Positions 11,335 to 21,637 of a stretch of DNA of 64,000 nucleotides are shown one piece after another. Location: assembly GCA_014084085.1 (NCBI GenBank), contig NPFB01000052.1, positions 87,349 to 151,348 of the forward strand, written 5' to 3'. Under the pieces are notes generated by a model. That model was given only the letters and a program-made list of their open reading frames with translations, searched no databases and was not told the DNA's origin. Each line of letters starts with the position of its first letter. Positions within the stretch are counted from its first letter, which is position 1. A program made the position numbers and the translations under genes. The DNA is from Hondaea fermentalgiana (lineage: Eukaryota > Sar > Bigyra > Thraustochytrida > Thraustochytriidae).

Positions 11335-12150
11335 CTACTTGGACTCGGGGAGGACAAAAGGACCATCCCGCTTCTCGAAAAAGGCAGCGATGCCCTCGCG
11401 GCACTCATCCGAGTCGCGCTGGTCTGCGAGCATCTTGGCCGTCTCAAGACGCAGCTCGGGCGTGATATCCTTGTGCGCTACAACATCGATAAGAGCCTTC
11501 GAGGTAGCCATGGCCTGCGGCGCGTTGACAGAGAAATGGTCCTTGGCCCACTTCTCAAAAGTGTCCAGAGCGTTGCTGTCCTCGACGACCTCGTGCAAAA
11601 GCCCAATCCGGCGCGCCTCAAGCGCGTCGATACGCTCCGCCGTAAGGAAAAAACGACGGCTTTGCTGCGCGCCAATGCGCTGCACAACATAAGGCGAAAT
11701 CGTTGCCGGAATAAGACCAAGCTTCACTTCGGAAAGCATGAATTTGGCGGACGAGACGCCGACCGCGAGGTCACAAGCTGAAACGATGCCCACGCCGCCG
11801 CCAATGGCTGCGCCTTGAACGAGCGCCACCGTCGGTAGAGGCAGGGTCGCCAAGTCGTGAAGCATACCGCTGAGCTCCATGGCATCGGCCACATTCTCTT
11901 CCTTGGAGTACGTTGCCGCGCGCTTCATCCAGTCCAGGTCTGCGCCTGCCGAGAAGCTTTTCCCTTCGGCGCGAATAAAGAGTCCGCGGGGCGCCTCCTT
12001 GCGAACTTCTGCCAGCCTTTCGCGCATTGCGGCAATCATGCCGTCCGAAAGCGCGTTATGCACCTTGGGCCGCGTCATGGTCAGCGTCGCGAATCCATCG
12101 CTGCCAAAGGCTACGCGGACGGTGTCGAGCGCTGCCTTGCGCGTCGCCAT
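11335..12150 (-). CDS. Methylglutaconyl-CoA hydratase-like enoyl-CoA hydratase
   Basis: A 271-residue crotonase-superfamily protein. The two oxyanion-hole segments are visible: SFSAGADLDWM (about residues 64-74) and GAAIGGGVGIVSACD (about 105-119). The run SEVKLGLIPATISPYVVQRIG closely resembles bacterial LiuC/AtuE-type and eukaryotic AUH-type hydratases, which hydrate 3-methylglutaconyl-CoA in leucine breakdown. That subtype is an inference from motif resemblance; a general enoyl-CoA hydratase is the alternative. The start at 12150 (MATRKAALDTVRV) gives the normal domain boundary. No clear mitochondrial presequence is visible from this start. An in-frame extension of 148 codons upstream is poor in protein-like sequence and was not used. 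Confidence 0.85.
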   Translation of the reverse strand: MATRKAALDTVRVAFGSDGFATLTMTRPKVHNALSDGMIAAMRERLAEVRKEAPRGLFIRAEGKSFSAGADLDWMKRAATYSKEENVADAMELSGMLHDLATLPLPTVALVQGAAIGGGVGIVSACDLAVGVSSAKFMLSEVKLGLIPATISPYVVQRIGAQQSRRFFLTAERIDALEARRIGLLHEVVEDSNALDTFEKWAKDHFSVNAPQAMATSKALIDVVAHKDITPELRLETAKMLADQRDSDECREGIAAFFEKRDGPFVLPESK

Positions 12151-13397
12151 CTTCGTTTCGTCTCGTCTCGTCACGTCACGTCTCGCTCGTCTCTCAGTCT
12201 GCAAAAACGCGCAATGTGCCGCCTGCGTCGGAGTTCTGGTCTCTTGCAGTTCCCGCGCGACGCAGCCCGTCTCCTCCCGCGCGCGCGCGCTCGCTCGCTC
12301 GATCCCGGTCTTGCTGAGATCAGTTTTTGGGCCAGCCCTGTGAGAGCAAAACGCTGTCCTGGGAAAAAGATAGGACACGGTCACGGTGGTGCCAAGGAGC
12401 ACATTGAAAGGACTCGTTGACGATGCTACGCGGGAAAGGAACAAGGCCACGCGGAAAGGAGAGACGAGCAGCCTCCGAGCCGAAGCGACCTGCGTGGCAT
12501 GTAGTCGCTTGCGAGAGAGGCTTTGGTAAGACGAACATTTACTTTTTTTCTGCAGTGGCGGCGAGTGACAGACATGGGCGATAACCGAGACCAAGACCGA
12601 GAGAGAGAGAACGACGATTGGGTTGTTGCTTACACCAAGCTTTTCCCTTTTACACTAGGGGTATCAGTCACTGCATCTTTAGCCATTGAAAGATGTGCCG
12701 ATCATTCGAAGAATAGGCCTACCTTGTCCACAACAGGTCTTTTTTTCTTTCGCGACATGAGACTCGTGCCAAGGCGGTCATTCTCTTATGTAAGACGAAA
12801 AAAGTCTGCGCCACCAACGCTCGTCTGTGCCACCAACGCTCTTAGTACTAAACAACCTCAACGTGGTTGTTCGTCCCTTGTCCATCATTGCCTCCTTCTC
12901 ACCAGCCATCGCTACCCACCTTACTACACACCAGCTTCAGGCCCACCTATCAGCCCCACCTATCAGCCGCATCTAGCGTCGCGGCACGTGCCTCATGCGC
13001 AGATTCCGCTCGTCCCGGGCCGTCGCGATTCCGGGCCGGCCTTGGATGCCCCGATTGCGCAAAGCACTTTCCCGCCCCCCACTGTCACACTGTCGTCTAT
13101 CTGTCTGTCGAAGAAGAAGAAGAGACGCTGGAAAATGTGAGTGTGCGCAATAGCGCGATGGCGCGATGTCGCGATGATGCACTTGACCCAGGCTGATTGA
13201 TGTGGCGCCGCCGCTGCGCAACCTGACTCGAGGGCGATTTCGCAAACGGTCCAGCGTGGAGGCATGCTCGCTGCGGCGAGATGTCGCAGGAAGCCTCCCA
13301 GAGCTGCAACGAGCGAGCAAGCGGAAACTAAAGCTAAAGCAACATAAAAGAAGAAGAAGAAGAAGAAGAAGAAGAGGAGATTATCGAAGCAAGAACG
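12151..13397. other. Divergent promoter region with AAG repeat
   Basis: Separates the hydratase (-) from the first oxidoreductase (+). It contains CGTCT-type repeats next to the hydratase start (about 12155-12190), a GCGC run (about 12275-12295) and an (AAG)n tract at about 13348-13378 immediately before the downstream gene. No gene is recognised. Confidence 0.55.
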
Positions 13398-14540
13398 ATG
13401 CGCGCCGCCGTGGTCCAGGAGCATGGCGCACCGGATGCGGTTCTACGCGTCGTGGACGATTTCCCCAAGCCTACCCTGGGCCGATGCTCATCCATGATGG
13501 TGGTACGCGTACTGGCGGTCTCACTTAACGCTGCGGACGACATCATCCTGTCTGGTCGCGCGCGAGGACTCATGAACAATGTCAAGTTCCCTTACGCACT
13601 CGGCGGTGACATTTGTGGCATCGTCGAGGAGACTGGCGGCTTATGCAGGCATTTCAACGTCGGTGACAGGATCATGGCCTCGGTCGACTTCGACGACAAG
13701 CACGGCATGGGAGAATTTGCGCTCGTTTCCCCAAAGCGTGCAGCTCTTGCGCCACAGGGTCTCACTGCGCTCGAAGCTGCGAGTCTGCCGACCGTCGGCC
13801 TCACGGCGCTCCAAGCGTTGGCACAGAGCAAGGTGAGCCCTGAGGAGCGTGTCTTGGTGCTTGGTGGGTCCACAGGGGTCGGTCTTGCGGTTATCCAGCT
13901 TCTCAAAGACGCTGGCGTGGGTTTCGTGGCCGCCACCTCGCAGAATTCAGACCTCGTCATGAGCGTTGGTGCAGACATGGTCATCGACTACACGCAGGTT
14001 GAGTGGTGGACTCAGGTCGACAGCATTAATGTCATCATTGACGCTGTTGGCGGTGCGAGCACTATGCAGCACTGCATGGACGTCTTTACTGCGCGTTCTG
14101 GACGTCTGGTCTCTCTCAATCCCTTTGGAATCGACATGGAAATTACAACCAAATGGGACGCATTCCGTGCCGTCGGAGGCTTCATCAAGACGAGCTGCAA
14201 GCAACGCTGGTCACGCAGCTTCAAGATGGACGTTGTGCATTTCAAGGTTACGGACCAACGCATGAAGGAGGTCCAGCACGCTGTGGAGCACGGTCGCCTT
14301 CGCCCTGTCCTCGATGAGCGTTGCCCTTTTGCATTTGACGAGGCGAGCGTCATTGAGGCAGCCAATATCCTCCACGCGCACGCGAGCAAGGGCAAGCTTG
14401 TGATCCGTGTCGCTGACGAGGAGGGAGAGGCCGTCGATGAGGACGAGGACGTCGAAAATGACGCCGTGCATGCCAAGACCGGGTCCTCTGTGGCCTTTCC
14501 AATCGCCAAGCTCGTCGATGACGGCGAGCCCAATGAATAA
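13398..14540 (+). CDS. Zinc-less MDR oxidoreductase (quinone reductase-like), copy 1
   Basis: A 380-residue medium-chain dehydrogenase/reductase. The N-terminal GroES-like half has FPYALGGDICGIVEE. The Rossmann half has LVLGGSTGVGLAVIQLL at about residues 153-169 for NADPH binding. Structural and catalytic zinc ligands of alcohol dehydrogenases are not seen, which fits the quinone oxidoreductase / RTN4IP1-like branch. It probably reduces a quinone or an activated alkene with NADPH; the substrate is unknown. The gene just downstream on the same strand is a paralog. This copy carries an acidic tail after about residue 335 (DEEGEAVDEDEDVEND) that the other copy lacks. The first ATG at 13398 opens the conserved MRAAVV start. 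Confidence 0.88.
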   Translation: MRAAVVQEHGAPDAVLRVVDDFPKPTLGRCSSMMVVRVLAVSLNAADDIILSGRARGLMNNVKFPYALGGDICGIVEETGGLCRHFNVGDRIMASVDFDDKHGMGEFALVSPKRAALAPQGLTALEAASLPTVGLTALQALAQSKVSPEERVLVLGGSTGVGLAVIQLLKDAGVGFVAATSQNSDLVMSVGADMVIDYTQVEWWTQVDSINVIIDAVGGASTMQHCMDVFTARSGRLVSLNPFGIDMEITTKWDAFRAVGGFIKTSCKQRWSRSFKMDVVHFKVTDQRMKEVQHAVEHGRLRPVLDERCPFAFDEASVIEAANILHAHASKGKLVIRVADEEGEAVDEDEDVENDAVHAKTGSSVAFPIAKLVDDGEPNE

Positions 14541-15294
14541 TCAACGTAAAATACAAGCTCAATATCGTTTCCAGGCAGACCCGCCGCACAGAATCGTCAT
14601 CACCAATGTACATGTTTTCTCATTGTGATTTTTCCACTTCCCTTTTGATCCAACCTGGCTCTGTGCTGCATCGCCGCCTTGACCGTACGACAGCATCGTG
14701 CCATTCCTCGCCGAATGCCCTTCGTCTTGTCCCTGGTCTTCGGTCTTGTCGCACATTCGCTTCCGGCCCACTCACACCATAGTATAGTCACAAGCAAAAC
14801 CACAAGCAAAAAGAAAAGCACGGAGCGTCTCTCCGATAGACGAGACGGCTTCCCCTCCCCCCCCTCCTCTCCCCCAAAACACGCCAAGCCAGCTCGTACG
14901 GCATCATTGATGCTGGCTGTTGCTGGCTCATTATTACCACGCACGCGTTGTCCACGCTGGCTCGGGCCGGGAGAAGCGAGCTGATAGCTGGCAAGTTCGT
15001 GGGAACCTCCCAGGGCACCTACCACTGGTAGAGGGTGCTAGGCAGGTCCTACTTGGCCCGTGCGCGCGGGGGCCGCGACATCAGAGTGCGCAACAGTCGC
15101 GCGCTCATGCCGGCACAGCTCGCTCCCCTTCCCTGGCCAGTGATAGAAGGTCGATCAAACACAGTCGCCTCGTGCTCGTGCGTCGAGAGGATCTGGACTT
15201 TCTTGGCGAGCAGAACCTAAACGAGCACAAAGCACAAAGACGCGCAAGAAGCAAGAAGGCAAAAGCACGAGAAGCAGGGCAGCCAGAGACGAAA
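14541..15294. other. Spacer between the two oxidoreductase paralogs
   Basis: About 750 bp with no recognised gene. The open frames here begin at alternative codons or lack domains. An AAGCAAAA-type A-rich stretch (about 14790-14820) and a C-rich run (about 14855-14878) are present. It probably holds the promoter of copy 2. Confidence 0.55.
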
Positions 15295-16341
15295 ATGATG
15301 ATGAGAGCGGCAGTGGTAAAGGCCTATGGCAAGGCAGAGAATGTAGTCGCCATGGTCTCAGACTTTGCTGCGCCCACTTGCGAGCAAGACAAGATGCTAG
15401 TGCGTGTGCGCGCGGGCGCGCTCAACGCGGGAGACGCCTTTGTCTTTTCCGGCCGGGCCAGAATGCTCCTGGCCAAACAGAAATTTCCGTACGTCCTAGC
15501 GGGGGACATTTGCGGCGTCGTCGAGGAGGTAGGCCCCACGTGCGCCGGAAACTTCAAGGTCGGCGACGAGATCGTCGCCGAGGTCGAGTTCGACTCTCAA
15601 CAAGGCTTGGCCGAAATCGCACTTGTCGATCCGGCGCGCGCAGTCCTCAAACCCAAGCGTCTTTCGGCCGTCGAAGCAGCTGCGCTCCCTACGGCAGGCA
15701 TGACGGCAATGGCGGCGTTTGAGAAGGCAAAGATTCAACAAGGAGAACGTGTCTTGGTTCTCGGGGGATCTGGCGGCATTGGCACGATTGCGCTCCAGCT
15801 CGCCAAGAGCGCCGGCGCCTCCTTTGTGGCAACCACTTCGCGGAATGCTGACTTTGTGAGCGAGCTAGGCGCCGATCACGTCGTAGACTACACCAAGGAG
15901 AACTGGTGGGAGGTTCTCACGGACATGGATGTGGTCATTGACTGCATTGGCGACGATGCGGCCATGACCAACTGCCACCAAGTTTTTCGCAAGAACCAGC
16001 GTGGACGTTTCGTCACCGTCAATCCTGCGGGCCTTCATAGTAGTGCAGGCAGCTTTTTCGAGACTGCCGCTCTGGCTCTTGGTGTCATGGGTCGCATTGT
16101 GCGGCAAAAGATGCGACGGAATGCCCCCACTCTTTCTACGATTGACATTGACGTTTCGAGTGAGGCGCTCGAGACCGTAATGGCCGCCGTCGAAGCTGGC
16201 AAATTCACTCCGGTGCTTGACCCAAGTGGACCATTTCCTTTCACCGAGAAGAGTGTGAAAGACGCAGCTATCCGACTCGAGCAGCACCGCGCCAAGGGTA
16301 AAATTGTTATCGAAATTTCGGAAGCAGACATGGCCAAGTAG
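15295..16341 (+). CDS. Zinc-less MDR oxidoreductase (quinone reductase-like), copy 2
   Basis: A 348-residue paralog of the preceding gene. It shares MRAAVV at the start, FPYVLAGDICGVVEE, LVLGGSGGIGTIALQLAKSAGASFVATTS-type Rossmann sequence (about residues 155-182) and the C-terminal RLEQHRAKGKIVIEI motif. No zinc ligands are evident, so it also belongs to the quinone oxidoreductase-like MDR branch. The start is MMMRAAVV at 15295; the second or third of these methionines could equally be used. An in-frame extension to 14920 exists but is not protein-like. The pair arose by tandem duplication, and the sequences have since diverged clearly. It converges on the next gene with only 221 bp between stop codons. 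Confidence 0.88.
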   Translation: MMMRAAVVKAYGKAENVVAMVSDFAAPTCEQDKMLVRVRAGALNAGDAFVFSGRARMLLAKQKFPYVLAGDICGVVEEVGPTCAGNFKVGDEIVAEVEFDSQQGLAEIALVDPARAVLKPKRLSAVEAAALPTAGMTAMAAFEKAKIQQGERVLVLGGSGGIGTIALQLAKSAGASFVATTSRNADFVSELGADHVVDYTKENWWEVLTDMDVVIDCIGDDAAMTNCHQVFRKNQRGRFVTVNPAGLHSSAGSFFETAALALGVMGRIVRQKMRRNAPTLSTIDIDVSSEALETVMAAVEAGKFTPVLDPSGPFPFTEKSVKDAAIRLEQHRAKGKIVIEISEADMAK

Positions 16342-16562
16342 TAGGATTCTAAATTTGTTCACAATACATGTATTTGCATACTCAATTTCACTTTGGGAAA
16401 AAAGAATACTTCCACTCTCTATCGCCGTCATGCGACACAAAGTAACATGGCGCACGTGGAATTCATCAAAGGATCCAAACACGTGCGAAGGAAAGAAAGG
16501 AATTGCGGTCAATCCAGGTCCCATCAAAGATTCTCTCGTGATGCTTGTGATACGATTTCTAC

Positions 16563-17675
16563 CTAATAGTGGTTCGTGCCCCGCACGATAAGCTCGAGCT
16601 TGCTAGCCTCGGTCTTGCCCTCCTTTTCTTCTGTTTCAGATTCGCCATCTGCGTGGCCCTCTGCGGAACGACGCAAAAACGCATCAAGCTGCCGAGCGGT
16701 AATGCGCTCTTCACCAATACTTGGCTCTGCAAGCAAAGCCTTGGCATGCATCCAAGCCTGCGCGCGCACGCGTTGTTCACGTGCTGCATCCTCCGGACTG
16801 CTCACATCAAGCACGACGGTGCCCTCGAGTGGGTCTTCCGTTTCGTCCGTGGCAAAAACAAGTCCGAGCGCATGCATGCCACTGATAAGCTCAGCATCGA
16901 CCTTGACCGGCAGCTTGGCTGCGATATCCTTGAGGAGATAGCGCAGACTTTCGGCCTGTTCTCCCGGGGCTGTCTCTTCGAAAAAACGATCATCGACGCG
17001 CTCCAAAAAGCGAACCGCCTTGCGTCCCAGCAAGAGCGATCCTTCGGCGCCTGCGTCGGCCGCCACTTGGGCAGGAATGCGATCTTCAAAGACGCTGCCA
17101 AAGGTGTCTGCGAGCAGTTGCACAGCGGCAGCGGCATCAAGATCGGGACCCTCCTCTCTGCACTTTTCAACGAGAAAGTGGCCGAGCGACTTGCTGCCGA
17201 GATCCACGAGCTTGGCACCGAGCGAGTTGAGTGTCTTGACCATGAGGTCGACAAGCGGCTTGAGCGGCCCCGGCACGCTTGCGCGAATGGCGCCGCCGAG
17301 CGCCTCCTCTTCCACGGTACTAGAGATGCCAAAGTGTTGCTCGATGCCAAAGGCGCTCACGGCACGCAGGCCATCTGCATCAATTGCTGCACCGGAAATG
17401 TACATGTGCATGACGCCAAAGAGCACAACCTCTTCAAACGGCCGCTGCGGCGCTCCCTCCTGGCCCGCCTGCTCCAGCTCGCGCGCGAACCCGCTGCCAA
17501 AGTCAAGCGCCGAGAGTACCCCCAAAAAGTTCACCTCATCCTCGATGCCATCAAACTGCAGCGGCAGCTGGTGTCCGCGCACCACCAGAGGCGTCGAGCC
17601 GTCATTCTCAGCCGCCGCCGCCGCCGCCGCCACCACCGCCGCCGCCACGCGCGTCGTCGCCGTCTCGCCCGCCAT
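16563..17675 (-). CDS. Conserved-looking protein of unknown function
   Basis: A 370-residue, mostly helical, acidic soluble protein that I cannot place with confidence. After an alanine-rich N-terminus (encoded by GCC repeats) comes VNFLGVLSALDFGSGF (about residues 48-63), then FEEVVLFGVMHMYISG and FGIEQHFGI, followed by helical segments and an acidic ESETEEKEGK stretch near the end. The DFGSGF-type segment recalls a motif I associate with uncharacterised plant and algal proteins, and distantly with queuosine-salvage (DUF2419) proteins, but the catalytic residues of the latter are not visible. Codon use is normal for the region, so it is a real gene. It is divergent from the LamG/Sel1 gene. 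Confidence 0.7.
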   Translation of the reverse strand: MAGETATTRVAAAVVAAAAAAAENDGSTPLVVRGHQLPLQFDGIEDEVNFLGVLSALDFGSGFARELEQAGQEGAPQRPFEEVVLFGVMHMYISGAAIDADGLRAVSAFGIEQHFGISSTVEEEALGGAIRASVPGPLKPLVDLMVKTLNSLGAKLVDLGSKSLGHFLVEKCREEGPDLDAAAAVQLLADTFGSVFEDRIPAQVAADAGAEGSLLLGRKAVRFLERVDDRFFEETAPGEQAESLRYLLKDIAAKLPVKVDAELISGMHALGLVFATDETEDPLEGTVVLDVSSPEDAAREQRVRAQAWMHAKALLAEPSIGEERITARQLDAFLRRSAEGHADGESETEEKEGKTEASKLELIVRGTNHY

Positions 17676-17898
17676 GCTCGCGCCCGCCGCACCCGTTCGC
17701 GATCTGGCTGCGATGGTTCGTGCAAATTCAAAACCGATCGTTCAAAACCGCATGCTCCATCCATCTGAGCCGAGGGCGCCGCGCCCCCGCCAAGACACGC
17801 TCCCTCCGCGCGCAGGATCGCACGAGCGCGGCCGCCAGCGCCAATCCCTCCCGCGCGCCGGCCCCGCGCCCCGCGCCGCTGTCGGAGTCGGCGCGATC

Positions 17899-20800
17899 AT
17901 GCGCGGCCCCCATGGTGCGCATGGGACGCCAACGGCGGCGAGGCGACGACCGCGCCCCATGACGCGAGGAAGCCGCGGGACGAGGACCTTTGGCGCAGTG
18001 GCGGCGATGGCAATGGTGGCGGTCTTCGCGGTGGTGGCGCTCTTGCCCTCTGCGGGCAAAGGCGCGAAAGAGCTCGGGAGCATCGAGGTTCGGGGATGCG
18101 AGGACCCCGGGGCGTGCTGTGTTTTGGACGAGGTCCAGATCCATGTACGCGTCCCGCTCCCGCGCATCGCCGGCGTGCATGCGCTCTGGGGACTCGCCAT
18201 TGTGGATGCAGACACGGGAGAGATTATGCGTCGCGTGCTACTCGATGATGACCTTGAACCGGACACGCGCGAGCCGCAAGATGCAAGTCTCGTCCCCTGG
18301 GAGGAACAGCGCCGCCTCTTGGCCGACAAACTCGAAGCTTTCGAGGCACCGATTCCAGCCATTGGGTACGAATCCCTCGATGCGTGGGACGCCTCGCTCG
18401 AAACTGCGGGCGCTCACGGTGAACTCTGGCCGCGACTTGTGGCGGCCCGCATGCCAGAATCTGGACTCTACATCTTTGACTTTGACCGCGACACAAACCG
18501 TCCGCCCGTCGCGACACGTGACGAGATCCTAAAAGTCCTCTCGTTTTCGCGATCGCTTGGGGCCAAGCTTCGCGGCGAATGGATCTCGCCGCGACAACTT
18601 TCCGTCGAATGTCTCGAAGCCGATGACAAGGATACAAACGAGCTCACAGACGAACATTTCTTTGTCGAGGTGCGACGTTATCCGCGCCCGAGGACACCAA
18701 TCACCGCGTTACAACGTATGGAACTTCGCAAAGGACGAGCTGACGAGACCATCGTCTTTCGTGGCACGCACCGCATTCGCATCGGTTTTGCGTCTCGCGT
18801 TCGATTCGATGTCCTTGTAAGCAGTCCTGACGAACCTGTTGCGCAAACGGCAACATACACGTTTATGGACTGCAATGACCCGGGTGCCTCCCGCGCCGGT
18901 GGTCTGGATATTCTCTTTCAGCGTCCTGGAGTTGCACAGGACGCCGGGGTCATACCAAGTCCGCCTGTTTTCGTTCTCGAAGAAATGCTCGCGCTTCACG
19001 CAAGCACGCTCAAGCTTCCACGACTTAGTGGCAGGACGCCTTTGTTGCACTGGAGTGATGACTTTGTTCAGACGAGCTGGTCTCTATCCTTTTGGCTTGC
19101 CGCGGATCCGCGTCAATCGACGGAGAGCCTGCGTGCAATCTTGTATCATGGCATGGGACAGGGACACGAGTCGGGTCTTCGTACGCCATCATTGTGGCTT
19201 TTGCCCGGATCGAGCAGGCTTGCGCTACGTGTGAGCACGAGAGAGCGTGCTGACTATGGTCACGATGCAGAGACCTTGCTTCCCCTTGGTCAATGGGTGC
19301 ACGTGGCCATGATTGTCCGGAATGATACGAGCACGGGTCGTTTTACTATTTCCGTCTATCAAAATGGTGATCGTGTTCTTCGTCTCGACGAGCCGGTGGC
19401 CTCGGTTCTTTCTGGGCCAGGAGAACTCTACTTTGCCAACGATGCCTGGGGCTCGAGCTTGCATGGTCTTGTCCGCCACCTGCAGGTCTTTGACCGCGCA
19501 CTCGAACATACAGAGGTGCTCGACGATATGGACGCAAGCTTTGTTCCCGATACCACATCGCTCACGACCTTTTTCCAACCCAAGGACCAAAAGCAAGCAG
19601 AGCAAGCGCTGACATCGAAGGACGAGGAGGAAAGCTGCCAAGCAAATAATGACGCCGATGAGGAAGCAGACGAGGACGATTTGGACCAAGCCCTGACAGA
19701 CCCGATTGCCGATGAAGATTCCGAGGAGAACCTTGCAGAGGTCTTTCATCGCGCCATGGAGAGTGCTCCTCACGTGGACGCCACCATGCTTGCACAAGCC
19801 GCGGCTCAGGGCCATGAAGAAGCTGCGTTTGTGTGGGCAGCGCGACCATGGCTGCAGCGTTTCTTTCCATCTGATCAAGTATTGCTATCGCAAGGAAAAG
19901 AGACGCCAGCGCAGGCGATGCGTCGCGCCGTCGTCGAGAGCGGATCCGTGGAGGCCAAGCTCGCCTTGGCAGACAAATGGCGACGTGCAAGGCACTGCCG
20001 CGCCGCGCTCGCATACTACAGCGATGCCTCGGCACGATCTTTGGCGGAGCACACGACGCGGGGCCAGCAACCCTTGGTTGAAATGCAAGTTTTGCACGAT
20101 TACGTCGAGGACGCGGGCGAAAAGGGCGAGGATGATCTCAATATACAGTACTTTATCGGGCAAGCCGAGGTGGGCGACACGGACGCCATGGTCGCTGTCG
20201 GCAACTGGTATTATTGGGGTTCCAGAGGCCTCGGGCGCGACCACGAGCGTGCATTTCGCTACTTTGAGCGCGCCGCAGATGCTGGTCACGCTGGGGCCAT
20301 GACAGCCTGCGGAAACATGCTTCTCAAGGGCGAAGGCGTTCAAGAAAAGAACCTGACTGCGGCCATTGAGCGGTACACTCGCGCGGCAGCAGACGATGAC
20401 CAGCTCGCGGCCTTGAATGGCCTCGGCTACATTTACTTTTTTGGGCACGGGGATATTGCCAAGAATGCCAGCAAGGCGCTTGAATTCTTTGAGCGCAACC
20501 TGCGAGATGGTGACTCGCTTTACAATGCAGCACACATTTACCTGCACGAGCCCACGCTCCGTGATGTGGAAAAGGCCAGCAGGTATCTTCGGATGGCTGC
20601 TGACAATTTCGAGAGCGTACCTGCGGCGCACGCCTTGGGCCAGCTGCTTGCAGTCTCTTCGCTGACGTCGTCTTCGTGCGAGGATGCATCGCACTATCTA
20701 CGAAAGTCGGCGTTGCGAGGCTCTTGGGGCCGACGCCTGCGCCAGGGCTTTGATGCGTATTTGGACGGCGACTATGAGAATAGTCTCTTTCATTACTTGC

Positions 20801-21300
20801 TTGGGGGCCTTATTGGGTATTCACGCGGCGCAGAGAATGCCCTTTGGTTGCTGTCAACGCCTTTGAAGAGACTACCGCGCGTTCCGCATGGTGCACTCTT
20901 TGCTCGCGTGGATCGACCCATGCCCCCGCTGCAGACTTTATTGTATGCCGATCTTAGGCACGCGGAGGGCGACCTTGAAGGTGCGCGACGTGCCTGGGCT
21001 GCGGCATCTACGATTGGGGACTGGACCTTGCAGCCGACGTATCGGGCTCAAGCGAGCTACAACCTCGCCATGGAGGCTCTCGAGCTAGGCGACACAGCGC
21101 GTGCGTCAAAGCATTTGGACCGCGCTGAAGCTTTCTTTTCTGCATTGGAGAAACAAAGCAGTGAAGCGGACGGGGCCATTGTAGCACTTCGAATGGCTCG
21201 CTGGCGCGTCTGGGCCAGGGAACGTTACCCTGGACTCGAAGGATGGATTCAGCGACTCGTGGAGCTCTCCGATACCTTTTTTGGCCGGCGAACGGCGTGA
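17899..21300 (+). CDS. LamG plus Sel1-repeat membrane protein (SEL1L/Hrd3-like)
   Basis: An 1133-residue protein. A signal anchor lies at about residues 33-50 (AVAAMAMVAVFAVVALL). A beta-rich luminal region follows, then a concanavalin/LamG-like fold at about 384-536 (SWSLSFWLA, LGQWVHVAMIVRND, GRFTISVYQNGD). An acidic linker sits at about 555-615. Sel1-type repeats lie at about 755-935 (GNWYYWGSRGLGRDHERAFRYF-type units), with further TPR-like helices to the end. Sel1 repeats of this kind occur in SEL1L/Hrd3, the scaffold of the ER-associated degradation ligase; that role here is inferred. Unlike animal SEL1L I see no C-terminal membrane segment. I used the ATG at 17899; the frame stays open upstream to 17020 only as the antisense shadow of the previous gene. 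Confidence 0.8.
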   Translation: MRGPHGAHGTPTAARRRPRPMTRGSRGTRTFGAVAAMAMVAVFAVVALLPSAGKGAKELGSIEVRGCEDPGACCVLDEVQIHVRVPLPRIAGVHALWGLAIVDADTGEIMRRVLLDDDLEPDTREPQDASLVPWEEQRRLLADKLEAFEAPIPAIGYESLDAWDASLETAGAHGELWPRLVAARMPESGLYIFDFDRDTNRPPVATRDEILKVLSFSRSLGAKLRGEWISPRQLSVECLEADDKDTNELTDEHFFVEVRRYPRPRTPITALQRMELRKGRADETIVFRGTHRIRIGFASRVRFDVLVSSPDEPVAQTATYTFMDCNDPGASRAGGLDILFQRPGVAQDAGVIPSPPVFVLEEMLALHASTLKLPRLSGRTPLLHWSDDFVQTSWSLSFWLAADPRQSTESLRAILYHGMGQGHESGLRTPSLWLLPGSSRLALRVSTRERADYGHDAETLLPLGQWVHVAMIVRNDTSTGRFTISVYQNGDRVLRLDEPVASVLSGPGELYFANDAWGSSLHGLVRHLQVFDRALEHTEVLDDMDASFVPDTTSLTTFFQPKDQKQAEQALTSKDEEESCQANNDADEEADEDDLDQALTDPIADEDSEENLAEVFHRAMESAPHVDATMLAQAAAQGHEEAAFVWAARPWLQRFFPSDQVLLSQGKETPAQAMRRAVVESGSVEAKLALADKWRRARHCRAALAYYSDASARSLAEHTTRGQQPLVEMQVLHDYVEDAGEKGEDDLNIQYFIGQAEVGDTDAMVAVGNWYYWGSRGLGRDHERAFRYFERAADAGHAGAMTACGNMLLKGEGVQEKNLTAAIERYTRAAADDDQLAALNGLGYIYFFGHGDIAKNASKALEFFERNLRDGDSLYNAAHIYLHEPTLRDVEKASRYLRMAADNFESVPAAHALGQLLAVSSLTSSSCEDASHYLRKSALRGSWGRRLRQGFDAYLDGDYENSLFHYLLGGLIGYSRGAENALWLLSTPLKRLPRVPHGALFARVDRPMPPLQTLLYADLRHAEGDLEGARRAWAAASTIGDWTLQPTYRAQASYNLAMEALELGDTARASKHLDRAEAFFSALEKQSSEADGAIVALRMARWRVWARERYPGLEGWIQRLVELSDTFFGRRTA

Positions 21301-21637
21301 GCGAAAGCTGTTGAAAGTCCGTCAAGAAGGGAGAAGAAGATGTTTCCATTTCCAATCGAGTCGAAGATGAACGAACGTTCCTTTGAACGTACGGCGTTTC
21401 ATTTCTTGGTCTACCATCTGGGTCGCGTTCTTGATATTTTCCGAGATGCTCAACTTTGAATATTTCAGGCACAACTCACCCAAGTTCATGTCATCAAAGA
21501 CCCCCCAAAAAAAAGATATTTCGTGTAGCATACATATGATTCCGAGACGAGCATCAACGAAAAGGAGTTGAGCCCGTGTTGCAATTTTGGTTTTTTGTTT
21601 CTTGAAAGCCACCTTGCATGGTGATCAACAACAATCA
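21301..21637. other. Short convergent spacer
   Basis: About 340 bp between the stop codons of the Sel1-repeat gene (+) and the cyclin gene (-). It is AT-richer than the flanks and no gene is seen. Confidence 0.6.

Noticed and set aside
17020..17898. Upstream in-frame extension of the LamG/Sel1 gene
   Set aside because: It is antisense to the coding sequence of the 370-residue protein and lacks protein-like features; the signal anchor begins after 17899.
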